A DNA stretch of 64,000 nt from Alloyangia mangrovi (lineage in GTDB: Bacteria > Pseudomonadota > Alphaproteobacteria > Rhodobacterales > Rhodobacteraceae): assembly GCF_002300555.2 (NCBI RefSeq), contig NZ_NTHN02000015.1, positions 1-64,000 of the forward strand. Reading direction: 5' to 3'. Made by a program: the position numbers and the translations under genes. Every line of letters starts with the position of its first letter. Within the stretch, counting starts at the first letter, position 1. The notes under the pieces are model-generated. The model was not told the origin of the DNA, did not search any database, and was given only the letters and a program-made list of their open reading frames with translations. This document shows positions 16,663 through 26,143 of the stretch, piece by piece.

Positions 16663-19519
16663 TCAGGCCCCCCCCGGTCTCGGTATCGCGCGAGGGGTCG
16701 ATGTCCATCGCGTGTTCGCTGGTCTCGTCGCCCGAGCGGCGCGCCATCCGCGAGAAGCTCTCGAGCGACAGCAGCACGGCGCCGACCACCGCGAGGAAGA
16801 CCCCGAGGTCGAAGGCCATGGCCGAGGCCAGCTCGAACTTTTCCAGCCCCGGCAGCGTCACGTAGCCGAAGGTCGAGGTCAGGAAGGGCTTTCCGAACAG
16901 CCAGGCGCCGATCCCGGTGAGCCCGGCGATCAGCACGCCGGCGCCGATCACCCCGTGGTAGGGGTAACGCTGGCGCTCGTTGGCCCAGGCGAAGCCCGAG
17001 GCCATGTATTGCATGACCACGGCGATCGACACCACGAGCCCCGCGACGAAGCCGCCGCCCGGCTCGTTGTGACCGCGCAGGAAGATATAGGCGCCGACCA
17101 TCAGCACCACCGGCAGGATCAGCCGGGTCACCACCACCATCATCAGCGGGTGGGCGTCACCGGCCTGCGCCTGGTCGGGCACGCGGTTGAGCAGCCTTGC
17201 GCGCACCGGCCCGGACAGCAGTGCCTCGGTCACCGCGTAGATCACCAGCGCCGCGATACCAAGCACGATGATCTCGCCGAAGGTGTCATAGCCCCGGAAA
17301 TCCACAAGGATAACGTTCACCACGTTGGTACCGCCGCCGCCGTCATAGGAATTCTCGAGCATGTAGTCCGAGATCGTCCCCATCGAGAAATCGCGGCGCA
17401 GGATGGCATAGGTCAGCCCGGCGGCACCGAGACCCGCCACGCCCGCCAGCACTCCGTCGCGCACCCGGCGCGAGACCGGGGACTCGATCGGCGTGGTGTT
17501 GGGCAGGAAGTTCAGCGCCAGCAGCAGCAGGATGATCGTCACCACCTCGACCGAGATCTGCGTTAGCGCAAGATCCGGCGCCGAGAGGTAGTTGAAGGCG
17601 ATAGACACCATGGTGCCGATGACCCCCATCAGGATCAGCGCGGTCAGGCGGTTGCGGTGGAAGAAGACGATGAGCCCGGTGGCGCTGACGATCAGGATCC
17701 AGCCCGCCAGCGGCAGCGGCTCGATCGGCAGCATCTCCCGCGACACCGGCCCGAGCGTGCCGGTGAACCAGGCATGGGCGGCGACCGCCAGCACGGTCAC
17801 GGTGAAGACCGAGGCATAGCGCGAGAAACTGCCGTTGTGCATCCCCTTCGTCAGGCGCTCGGCGCCGCGGGCAAAGGCGCCAATGAGGGCGTCGAAGATC
17901 TGCTTGGCCTCGGGTCGCGGGGCGGCGTCCCAGCCCTTCAGGAGCGGGGTGAAGAGCGCCAGCAGGATCAGGCCGCCGACGGTGGCGATGATCGACATGA
18001 TCAGCGCCGGGGTGACGCCGTGCCAGAGCGCCAGATGCGCGTGCGGCACCTCGGCCACCTCGCCAATCACCGCGGCGGTCACCAGCTTGACCACGGGCTC
18101 GGCGAGGAAAGGCAGGCAGCCCACGGTGACCACGATCAGCCCGAGGAAGGCGGGCGGCCCCCACATGCCGAAATTGGGGTCATGCGGCTTGTGCGGGTAG
18201 TCGTCGCGCGTCTTGCCGAGGAAGGCATGGGCGATAAAGCGGAAGCTGTAGGCGGCAGAGAAGATCGCCCCCAGCGTCGCCAGCGCGGGCACCAGCCAGT
18301 CCGAGCCGAAGAGCACCGTGTGAGAGGCTTCCTCGAGGAACATCTCCTTGGACAGGAAGCCGTTGAAGAGTGGGATGCCCGCCATGGCCAGCGCGCCGAC
18401 GATGGCGATGGTCGCGGTCACCGGCATCAGGTGCCGCAGCCCGCCGAGCCGTCGGATGTCGCGGGTGTGCGCCTCGTGGTCGACGATGCCGGCACTCATG
18501 AAGAGCGAGCACTTGAAGGCAGCGTGATTGAGGATGTGGAAGACCGCCGCCATGGCGCCATAGGCGGTGCCGGTGCCGAGCAGCATGGTGATGAGGCCAA
18601 GGTGCGAGACCGTCGAGAAGGCCAGCAAAGCCTTGAGATCATGCTTGAAGAGACCGATCACAGCGCCGAGCACCATGGTGATCAGGCCCGCCGAGGTGAC
18701 GATCCAGAACCACTCTTGCGTCCCCGAGAGCGCGGGCCAGAGCCGCGCCATGAGGAAGATGCCCGCCTTCACCATGGTCGCCGAGTGCAGGTAGGACGAG
18801 ACCGGCGTGGGCGCTGCCATGGCGTGCGGCAGCCAGAAGTGGAAGGGAAACTGCGCCGACTTGGTGAAGCAGCCGAGCAGGATCAGCAGCAGCGCCGGGA
18901 CGTAATAGGGCGAGGCCTGGATCACGTCGCGCCGCGCGAGGATCTCGGTGATCTCGTAGGTGCCCGCCGCCGAACCCAGCAGGAGCATGCCCCCGATCAG
19001 CGCCAGCCCGCCCATGCCGGTCACCGTCAGCGCCATGCGCGCGCCCTGGCGACCCTCGGGGAGGTGCTTCCAGAAGCCGATCAGCAGGAAGGAGGAGAGC
19101 GAGGTCAGCTCCCAGAAGATCAGCAGCAGCAGGATGTTGTTGGACAGGACGATCCCAACCATCGCGCCCTGAAAGAGCAGCAGGTAGGTATAGAACTCGC
19201 CCATGTTGTCATCACGCGTCAGGTAGTAGCGGGCGTAGATGATCACCAGCGCCCCGATACCGAGGATCAGCCCGGCGAACATCATTCCCAGCCCGTCGAG
19301 GAAGAGCGTCACGTTCAGCCCGAGCGCGGGCAGCCACTCCACCGAGGCGGTGACCGTCTCTCCGGCCCAGACTGCGGGCAGGTGGGTGATCAGCCCGAGC
19401 AGCGCGGCAAGGGTGACGAAGAGTGTCGTCATCCCGCAGGCGCGCCGACCGGCCTGAATCATCAGGCCCGGCAGCAGGGCTCCGAGGAAAGGAAGGAGCG
19501 CAATGATAAAAAGTGACAT
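16663..19519 (-). CDS. mrpA: Fused Mrp antiporter subunits A and B, with an apparent frameshift at the last codons
   Basis: This is the large MrpA-MrpB fusion of group 2 Mrp systems (PhaAB in rhizobia). Residues 1-500 are NuoL-like (GLGMMFAGLILGIGALVIIYARYY, PFHFWLPHAMAAPTPVSSYLHSATMVKAG), and the C-terminal part carries MrpB-type segments (GFVAGLVVSIAVVMQYMASG). I start at ATG 19519, preceded by GGGAG, not at an upstream codon that adds 17 basic residues. The coding frame runs to TETGG, where a run of eight C (16668-16675 on the plus strand) shifts it: with seven, TGA follows at 16663 and mrpC starts three bases later. As printed the frame overruns mrpC to 16361. I treat the extra base as an error. 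Confidence 0.93.
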
Positions 19520-19590
19520 GGAACTCCCTGATCGTCGTTGGCGGCGTCGAGAGAAGGCAGCCGATTTCACACCGCATCACAACCCGAAAA

Positions 19591-19635
19591 CGGCTAATCT
19601 GACGTGAATTTCAGGAAAGTTAGCCGAATTCTAAC
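19591..19635 (-). promoter_or_regulatory. Overlapping inverted repeats upstream of mrpA
   Basis: CGGCTAA (19591-19597) pairs with TTAGCCG (19620-19626) and encloses CTGA/TCAG arms. GTTAG (19619-19623) can instead pair with CTAAC (19631-19635). The two structures share bases and exclude one another. They lie about 70-115 bases upstream of the mrpA start, so this may be a regulatory leader or a pair of overlapping operators. Confidence 0.4.
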
Positions 19636-19987
19636 GGTAATGTCAGGTCGAAAAATTCCATCGAAGTATTGCGATTGTTACTTGCGGTTACTATGGGCGT
19701 GAGGTCCTTTGAGTAGAACCATTGCGCCAATATCAACTTTAGGTTGATCAAAGTGTGTGCGTATTTGACGCAGCTGCGCGCGCCGCGACTCCGGTGGTCT
19801 CTTCGCCGGTTTTCTGCCTTGGCCCTTGAGGGCGTGCTGCGCGCTCCTGGGCGGCACCCGCTGACGCCGGGAGCTGGTCCGGCCATCGCGGCCCTTCTTC
19901 TTGTCTGCCGCTTTTGGGGCTGCTACTCCGGCGTGTAAGCTCAATCCCCGACGATTTTACTTCGGGAACAACGCGAGGCAGGCAGCA
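19636..19987. other. Intergenic region with no supported gene
   Basis: This divergent region between mrpA and the ABC ATPase gene is locally AT-richer near 19640-19760. Short open frames on both strands are Arg-rich, lack ribosome-binding sites and match nothing I know. It probably holds the promoters of both flanking units, but I cannot place their boxes reliably. Confidence 0.5.
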
Positions 19988-21068
19988 GTGGCGCACCCCC
20001 GACTGGAGATCCGGAACCTCGTGCGGCGGTTCGAGGGGCGCGCCGTCGTGGATGACGTGTCGCTGACCATCGAGCCGGGGCATGTGACCTGCCTTCTGGG
20101 GCCCTCGGGCTGCGGCAAATCGACGACGCTTCGGATGATCGCCGGGGTCGACATGCAGGACAGCGGCGCGATCTTTGTCGACGGCAAGTTGATCTGCGAC
20201 ACGGTTTTCCGCATCCCGCCCGAGCGCCGCGCCATCGGCCTGATGTTCCAGGACTTCGCGCTCTTCCCGCACCTGTCGGTGGGCGAGAACGTTGCCTTCG
20301 GCCTCAAGGGCGCGGGCAGCGCCAAGAAGTCCCGGGCGGTGGAACTGCTCGACCGGGTCGGGCTGGCGCATTTCATCGACGAATACCCTCACCAGCTTTC
20401 GGGGGGGCGAGCAGCAGCGCGTTGCGCTGGCCCGGGCGCTGGCACCGAAGCCGCGCATCATGCTGATGGATGAGCCCTTCTCGGGTCTCGACAACCGCCT
20501 GCGCGACGGCATCCGCGACGAGACGCTGGCGGTGCTGAAGGAAGAGGGCGCCTCGGTGCTGCTGGTCACCCACGAGCCCGAAGAGGCCATGCGCATGGCC
20601 GACGAGATCGCCCTGATGCGCGGCGGCAAGATCGTCCAGCGCGGCGCGCCCTACAATATCTACAACGCCCCGGCGGACAAGGCTGCGGTGGCCTTTTTCA
20701 GTGATATCAACTCGCTGCGCGGCAAAGTTCAGGGCGCTCTGGCGGATACGCCCTTTGGGCCCTTCCTCGCACCGGGCGTGCCCGACGGCGGAGAGGTCGA
20801 CATCGTCTTCCGCCCGCAGCATGTGGGCATCGACTTCGATCGGGGCGGGCGCGGTCCGAACCCGACGCAGATGGCCGGCACCCCGGCGCGCGGCGTGGTC
20901 GAAAGGGCGCGCTTCATGGGCTCGGAGAGCCTCGTCGAGTTCCGCATGGATTTCGACGGCGGCATGATCCGCGCGACGGTGCCAAACGTCTTCCTGCCGA
21001 AACCCGGCACGCCGCTCTGGCTGACCGTGCGCCGCGACCGCTGCTTCGTCTTCCCGGCGCGGGACTGA
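19988..21068 (+). CDS. ABC transporter ATP-binding protein (FbpC/PotA-like), with an apparent frameshift
   Basis: The protein is an importer ATPase: Walker [10 protein letters not shown] near residue 38, Q-loop FQDFALFPHLSVGENVAFGL, ABC signature LSGGEQQRVALARAL, Walker B IMLMDEPFSGLD, H-loop LLVTHEPEEA and a C-terminal TOBE-like domain. The signature is split by an extra G in the seven-G run 20401-20407; removing one restores LSGGEQQ and a protein of about 359 residues. I start at GTG 19988, since the longer reading begins at a weak TTG. No permease or binding-protein gene is adjacent, so the substrate (Fe3+, polyamine or thiamine types are possible) is unknown. Confidence 0.85.
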
Positions 21069-21071
21069 ACC

Positions 21072-21974
21072 TCAGGCCAGCGCCGCGAGCGAGACCACCG
21101 ACAGCGCGCTGGTCCAGATGGTCACCGCCGCAATGCGGTCCGTGCGGACGCCATGCAGCAGCGCCAGCGCAAAGGCCATGGCGCCCGACGGGCCCGCCGC
21201 CAGAAGCGAGACCTGCGCCTGCCAAAGATCGCTCGCCCCGGCCAGCCAGACCGCCAAGCTGACCATCAGCGGGAAGCCGATCAGCTTCAGCGCCGAGAAG
21301 GTGGTGACCACCGTTGAGGGTCTCAGGCTCTGGCCCGAGAGCAGCACGCCGAGTGCGAAAAGGACCAGCGGCGCGGTGGCCGCGCCGGCGAAGCGGCAGG
21401 CGGTGAGGAGCGGCTCGGGCAGTGGCAGGCCCGCGAGGTTGACCGCGACGCCGAGCAGGATGGCGCTCAGCGTGGGGTTTGTCGCGAGCCGCTTCAGCGC
21501 CGGCAGCGGTCCGGCCGAAGGGCGGGCGATGAGGTCCGAGCTGATGATGAAGAACGCAAACGCTATCGCGGTGTCCCAGGCGACCACCGCGGTCACCGGC
21601 AGTGCCCCATCCTCGCCGTAGAGCAGCAGCGCGATCGGGCGGATGTAGAGCAGCGAGTTGACGAAGACCACGCCCATGGCCAGCAGCCATGCCTCGAGTT
21701 TCTCGCATCCGAAGGCCCGGCGGGCGAGCGCGTAGGAGGCGGCGAAGGCCAGCGCCTCGCAGGCGCCGTAGGTCAGCAGGGCGCGCACCTCGAAGGCGGC
21801 GAAGGGCACGGTTGCGATCACCATGAAGATTAGCCCCGGCTGCATCACCATCAACGCGACCCGATTGGCCGAGGCGGCGTCCTGCCGCGCGAAGACGCCG
21901 CGGCGCCCGAGCAGGAAGCCGAGTGCCAGTAGCGCGAAGACCGGTAGGATGTCATGGGTGAGGACGGTAAGCAT
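21072..21974 (-). CDS. AEC family (auxin efflux carrier-like) transporter
   Basis: The 300-residue protein has ten hydrophobic helices in the AEC pattern: an N-terminal five-helix repeat starting PVFALLALGFLLGRRGVF, a charged middle loop near residue 165, and a second repeat ending in PSGAMAFALALLHG. AEC members export small organic acids or amino-acid-like anions; the substrate is not predictable here. I use ATG 21974, which gives the canonical N-terminus; the longer frame adds 32 non-hydrophobic residues. It is convergent with the ABC ATPase gene, three bases away. Confidence 0.88.
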   Translation of the reverse strand: MLTVLTHDILPVFALLALGFLLGRRGVFARQDAASANRVALMVMQPGLIFMVIATVPFAAFEVRALLTYGACEALAFAASYALARRAFGCEKLEAWLLAMGVVFVNSLLYIRPIALLLYGEDGALPVTAVVAWDTAIAFAFFIISSDLIARPSAGPLPALKRLATNPTLSAILLGVAVNLAGLPLPEPLLTACRFAGAATAPLVLFALGVLLSGQSLRPSTVVTTFSALKLIGFPLMVSLAVWLAGASDLWQAQVSLLAAGPSGAMAFALALLHGVRTDRIAAVTIWTSALSVVSLAALA

Positions 21975-22035
21975 GGGGGTCTCGTTCTGGGGCGCCCCGA
22001 AGTGACGGGCGACGGATCCTTGGGTCAAGCGAGCA

Positions 22036-22980
22036 TCAGCTCTCGGGAGCGCCGGGAAAATGGCGTGCACGCAGGGCGGGCAGGTTCATGGTCCGGCGGC
22101 GCAGGAGGCCGTGGTCCGACAGCCTTTGGGTAAGCCCGGGCGTGGCGGTGCAGACCTCGCCGTAGAAGGCGCGCAGCGCCTCTTCGCCGCCCGCATCCTC
22201 TATCATCGCGAAAAGCGCGTTCAGGCTCACCGCGCCTTCGCCGCGCGCCTGCGGCTTCAGCTCGGCGCGGTAGGAGCCACGGGCCATCCGGAAGCGATAA
22301 GCCGCGAGGAAATGCGCCCAGTCCGCGGCGTGGAAATGCCCAAGCTCGGTCTCGGGCAGGGGGCGCTCGCCGGGGTTGGTCCGGTCGCCGAGCGTCACGT
22401 TGTGAATGCGGATATCCAGACCATCGGTGCCGGGCCGGAAGAAGAGCTTGCCCGCCACATGGCTCAGGAACCCGCCCGAGAGGTGCCGGCCCCAAGTGGG
22501 AAAACAGGCCTCGGCGGCGCGCTGGCGGGCGGTCTGGTCGAGGGGGAACGCCTTGAAGAGCGTCTCGGCCTGATCGGGCGCGGCGGCCAAGGCCTCGACC
22601 GGTCGGACGCGGGCGCAGAGGCAGTCGGGCGGCAGTCCGGCGAGTTGCTCGCCAAGCGGGCGCTCGGGCAGAAGGAATTCGTCCACGTCGATATGCGCCA
22701 GCCAATCCACCTCGGGTTTGCGGTTGTTGGCGTGCCGCGCGTTGCGGCCCTGCCGGGCCTGGTGCTTCTCGGGGCGCTTGCCGCGCTTGGCCCACCAGGC
22801 GGCATCGGTGGTGGAGACGCGGACCTTGGGGTGGGCGGAGAGCGCCGCCTCCGCCGCGGGGTCGGCCTCGTCGAGGTAGATGTAGAGCCTCTGCGCGCCT
22901 TGCTCGAGGTGCCAGGCGGCGAACTCGAGGATGCGGGGAAGGGGCGCATTGGTGGTGGTGACGGTGCCCCAGCGGATCAC
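22036..22980 (-). CDS. Glycosyltransferase family 2-like protein (short paralogue)
   Basis: The 314-residue protein resembles the 'glycosyl transferase family 2' group (PF13704-like) common in roseobacters. It opens with a GT-A strand pattern (RWGTVTTTNAPLPRILEFAAWHLEQ, YIYLDEADP), carries the metal-site-like block WLAHIDVDEFLLP, and has a distinct C-terminal part with LSHVAGKLFFRPG and ELGHFHAADW. I start at GTG 22980, which overlaps the upstream gene's stop as GTGA. It is a clear paralogue of the C-terminal half of that neighbour, so the pair probably arose by duplication. The acceptor is unknown; an exopolysaccharide or cell-surface role is possible. Confidence 0.82.
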   Translation of the reverse strand: MIRWGTVTTTNAPLPRILEFAAWHLEQGAQRLYIYLDEADPAAEAALSAHPKVRVSTTDAAWWAKRGKRPEKHQARQGRNARHANNRKPEVDWLAHIDVDEFLLPERPLGEQLAGLPPDCLCARVRPVEALAAAPDQAETLFKAFPLDQTARQRAAEACFPTWGRHLSGGFLSHVAGKLFFRPGTDGLDIRIHNVTLGDRTNPGERPLPETELGHFHAADWAHFLAAYRFRMARGSYRAELKPQARGEGAVSLNALFAMIEDAGGEEALRAFYGEVCTATPGLTQRLSDHGLLRRRTMNLPALRARHFPGAPES

Positions 22981-24725
22981 GGCAGCGCTCCGAAGACGCG
23001 GGTCACGGCGGCATCGGGATCGAACGGGTGTTCGAGCAGCATGCCATGCGCCCTGAGCCGGTCGCGCAGCGCGGGCGTGTCGGCGCAGACCTCGTCGAAG
23101 AGCGCGCGCAGTCCCGCATCGCCCTCTTTTTCCATGAGAAAACCGATCAGCTCGGCCTGTCCCATCTCGGGGCGCTCCGAACTTTTCCGATAGGATCCGA
23201 GCGTCCTGCGGAAATCGAGATGGCCGCGGAACTGCTCCCAGCTGCGGGCGTGCAGATGTGCCAGCCATATCTCGCCCAGCCGGTGACGGTTGACGGCATC
23301 CACGCCGCGGTATTTCAAAGTGTGGATGCCGAGCCGGGTTTCGGGGATGCCGGTGCGGGCGAAGACCTTGCCCGAGGTGTGGCTGAGAAAGCCACCGTAG
23401 AGATGCGCGCCGAAAGTCGGGTAGATCTCCTGCAGCACCGCCTTGGGCTGGCCCGCGTGCTTGTGGGTGGTCTTGAAGCGCTGCGGCAGGCCTTGCTCGG
23501 GCGCTAGCGCCTCGACGGGAGCGATGCGGGCGAAGGCGGCGGCGAGCGGGACCTCTGCCAGCAGCTCACTCAGCGGCCGCTGCGGCAAGAGGAATTCGTC
23601 GACGTCGAGATGCCCCAGCCATTGCACGCCCAGCCCGTCGCGCAAGCTCTGCGTTGCGTTATACGCTTGCCGGACCTGATGCGCTTCGGGTCGGGCGCGG
23701 CCGCTCGCCTGCCAGTAGGCGACGTCGCATCGGGTGACGCGGATCGCGGGGTGGCGGGTGAGGAAGGCCTCGGCCTCGGGATCCGGCGCATCGAGGTGGA
23801 TTTGCAGAACCGCGGCGCCGAGCTCGAGGTGATGCGCGGCGAAGCGGGCGATCTCTGGAAGTGGCGCGCGGATGGTCGAGGTCAGCCCCCAGCGCAGGGT
23901 CTCGGAGGTGAGCCCGCGGTGGCCGGCAGGCACCGGCGCGGGCGTGTCTGGCGTGCCGGCCGTCTTCGCTCCGACGCGCCGGGCCTGCCGCTGGCGCATG
24001 GTCATCAGCCGACGGAACACCGTGCGCTCGTCGGAGATCAGCAGCTCGAGCAGGTGATGGGCGAGGGGCCCGATCACCGGATCGCCCTCGGCCTCGAGCC
24101 AGAGCCGCCCGATCATGTTCACGTCGAGCCCGCCGCTCGGCAGCGCGTAGCCGTCCATCTCCATCGGCAGCGGCCCATGGGCCTTGCCGTCGAGCCCGAA
24201 CGGCCGGTCGGCGGCGTGCCCCGAGTAGAGCCGCTCGCTTTCGTAGAGCTTCATCGTGCCGAAGAGCGTGCTCAGCGCCAGCCCCACCGACCGCTGCACG
24301 GGGCCGAGCCCGTGATCACCGAAGGTGGTCACCGACGATACCAGCCAGCGCGGGTCGAGCTGCTGCCGCAGCGCCGCGCCCTCTTCGGCCCAGAGCCGCT
24401 GGAACAGCGCCGGGGCATGGGCGGGGAAGTCGCGCTTGCGCAGGTGGGCGATGAGCAGTGCGTTGAGAAACACCAGCTCCGACCGACCGGTCAGTTCGCG
24501 CCGCAGCGCGTGGCGCTTGCGATGATGGTTCGAGCGGAAAGGCGGCGCCTCGGCGGGGTCGGCGTCGGGGTCGGTGACGATCTGCGCAGCAAGCCCGGAG
24601 AGTGGCGTGTCATAGGGCAAAAGCGCCTCGCCCGGGGCGAAGTCGAGCGCATCCCGGCGCCCCTCCATCTGGGTGAGAATGGCCGCGATTCCGCCGGGAT
24701 AGGGGGATGTCTTCTCTCCGCTCAT
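22977..24725 (-). CDS. Two-domain protein: unknown N-terminal domain plus glycosyltransferase family 2-like domain
   Basis: The 582-residue product has two parts. Residues 1 to about 270 form a helical domain I do not recognise (blocks ELVFLNALLIAHLRKRDFP, LDPRWLVSSVTTFGDHG, QRSVGLALSTLFGTMKLYESERL). Residues about 285-582 repeat the GT-like domain of the downstream gene, including WLGHLDVDEFLLPQRPLSELL, GGFLSHTSGKVFARTG and IWLAHLHARSW. I use ATG 24725; the longer frame begins at a TTG. The GTGA overlap with the downstream paralogue indicates an operon. The combination suggests a transferase with its own regulatory or acceptor-binding domain, but that is inference. Confidence 0.78.
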   Translation of the reverse strand: MSGEKTSPYPGGIAAILTQMEGRRDALDFAPGEALLPYDTPLSGLAAQIVTDPDADPAEAPPFRSNHHRKRHALRRELTGRSELVFLNALLIAHLRKRDFPAHAPALFQRLWAEEGAALRQQLDPRWLVSSVTTFGDHGLGPVQRSVGLALSTLFGTMKLYESERLYSGHAADRPFGLDGKAHGPLPMEMDGYALPSGGLDVNMIGRLWLEAEGDPVIGPLAHHLLELLISDERTVFRRLMTMRQRQARRVGAKTAGTPDTPAPVPAGHRGLTSETLRWGLTSTIRAPLPEIARFAAHHLELGAAVLQIHLDAPDPEAEAFLTRHPAIRVTRCDVAYWQASGRARPEAHQVRQAYNATQSLRDGLGVQWLGHLDVDEFLLPQRPLSELLAEVPLAAAFARIAPVEALAPEQGLPQRFKTTHKHAGQPKAVLQEIYPTFGAHLYGGFLSHTSGKVFARTGIPETRLGIHTLKYRGVDAVNRHRLGEIWLAHLHARSWEQFRGHLDFRRTLGSYRKSSERPEMGQAELIGFLMEKEGDAGLRALFDEVCADTPALRDRLRAHGMLLEHPFDPDAAVTRVFGALP

Positions 24726-24827
24726 GGCGCGGAGACTGGCGCCATCGCGCGGCACAGGCAATCTCCCGCGACCGCGCGCCGCCGCAAGGCCCGCCAGCGT
24801 CGCCTTTCCGCCACGGGCCGCGCGGGG

Positions 24828-26039
24828 TTATTCCATGGCAAGGATCATGTTGCGCACCACCGGGTAGATCTCGTTCTCCCACTTGCGCCCGTTGAAGACG
24901 CCGTAATGCCCGACGTTGGCCTGCAGGTGATGGCGCTTGAGGTGCGGACGTAGCGAGCAGCAGAGGTCATGCGCCGCCGAGGTCTGGCCGAGCCCGCAGA
25001 TGTCGTCGCGCCCGCCCTCGACGGTGAGCAGCGCGGTGTGGCGGATCTTGCCCGGGTCGACCTTGCGGCCGCGGTAGGTCAGCGCGCCGGTGGCCAGCTC
25101 GGCCTTCTGGAAGATGCGCTCGATGGTCTCGATGTAGAATTCCTCGGTCAGGTCGAGCACGGCGAAATACTCGTCGTAGAACTCCTTGATCTTGCGCGCC
25201 TGCTCGGTCTCCCCGGCGACGATGTGATCGTAGAGCCTCCGGTGCGTCGCGCGGTGCCGGTCCATGTTCATCGACATGAAAGCGGTGAGCTGCACGAACC
25301 CCGGGTAGACCTTGCGACCGGCGCCGGCATAGCGCCACGGCACCCGGGCGATCACGTTGCGCTCGAACCACTCGATGGGCTTCTCGTTGGCCAGATCGTT
25401 GACCATCGTCGGGCTCTCGCGCACGTCCACCGGACCGGCCATCAGCGTCATCGACAGCGGCGTCGCCGGGTTGCGCTCCTCGGAGATGACGGCCACCGCA
25501 GCCAGCGCCTGCACGCAAGGCTGGCAGACACCGAGGATATGCGCGCCCGGGCCGATCTCCTCGAGGAAGCGGATGACGTAGGTGATATAGTCCTCGATCC
25601 CGAAATCCCCTTCAGACAGAGGGACGTCGCGGGCGTTCTTCCAGTCGGTGACATAGACGTCATGGTCGCGCAGCAGCACCTTCACCGTGCCCGCGAGCAA
25701 CGTGGCGAAATGGCCCGAGAGCGGCGCGGTCACCAGCACCTTCGGCTGCGGCGTGTCCATGTCCTTGCGAAAATGCAGCAGCGTGCCGAAGGGCAGGTCC
25801 AGCGCCACCTCCTCGACCACCGGCACATCGCGGTTGTCGACCCTTACGGAATTGATGCCGAAAGCCGGGCGGCTGTGACTGAGCCGGAACCGCGAGACCA
25901 TCTCCAGCACCGCCGCGTTGTGGCGGCTCAGTTGCGCGAAGGTGCCGCCCAGCCGGGGCATGAAATTGATCCCCTGCATCGCCGCGATGCGAAAAGGGGC
26001 GATAAAATCATCAAGTCCCTGGTATCCGGCGTAGAGCAC
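24828..26039 (-). CDS. phaZ: Intracellular polyhydroxyalkanoate depolymerase
   Basis: The 403-residue protein matches the intracellular short-chain PHA depolymerase family that mobilises stored polyhydroxybutyrate. Marks are VLVTAPLSGHFATLLAGTVKVLL, YVTDWKNARDVPL, GVCQPCVQALAAVA (a cysteine at the nucleophile elbow, as in the PhaZ family), and a final VGHYGVFNGRKWENEIYP with the catalytic His. I start at GTG 26039, nine bases behind GGAAGGG, giving LYAGYQGLDDF; an upstream ATG would add 39 residues with no match. The gene looks monocistronic here. Confidence 0.92.
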   Translation of the reverse strand: MLYAGYQGLDDFIAPFRIAAMQGINFMPRLGGTFAQLSRHNAAVLEMVSRFRLSHSRPAFGINSVRVDNRDVPVVEEVALDLPFGTLLHFRKDMDTPQPKVLVTAPLSGHFATLLAGTVKVLLRDHDVYVTDWKNARDVPLSEGDFGIEDYITYVIRFLEEIGPGAHILGVCQPCVQALAAVAVISEERNPATPLSMTLMAGPVDVRESPTMVNDLANEKPIEWFERNVIARVPWRYAGAGRKVYPGFVQLTAFMSMNMDRHRATHRRLYDHIVAGETEQARKIKEFYDEYFAVLDLTEEFYIETIERIFQKAELATGALTYRGRKVDPGKIRHTALLTVEGGRDDICGLGQTSAAHDLCCSLRPHLKRHHLQANVGHYGVFNGRKWENEIYPVVRNMILAME

Positions 26040-26143
26040 GTCGTTTTCCCTTCCCTGCCTCGCAAAAACGCTAGCCAGTTCGGAGCGCCCGATGCGACAA
26101 GAAAATGAGGTCTCGCGTCGAGAGGCAGCACCGAGGGGCAGAC

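Noticed and set aside
17657-19516. Long plus-strand open frame antisense to mrpA
   Set aside because: Composition is rich in Gln, Asp, His and Arg, typical of a shadow frame; mrpA on the other strand has all its family motifs.
19678-19944. Short Arg-rich frames on both strands before the ABC ATPase
   Set aside because: No ribosome-binding site, no motif and biased composition; treated as intergenic.
20401-20407. Programmed frameshifting in the ABC ATPase or soxH-like gene
   Set aside because: There is no slippery heptamer with a downstream pseudoknot, and the same kind of extra G occurs in unrelated genes, so sequencing error is simpler.
24969-26108. Plus-strand frame antisense to phaZ
   Set aside because: Shadow of phaZ; no ribosome-binding site or recognisable motif.
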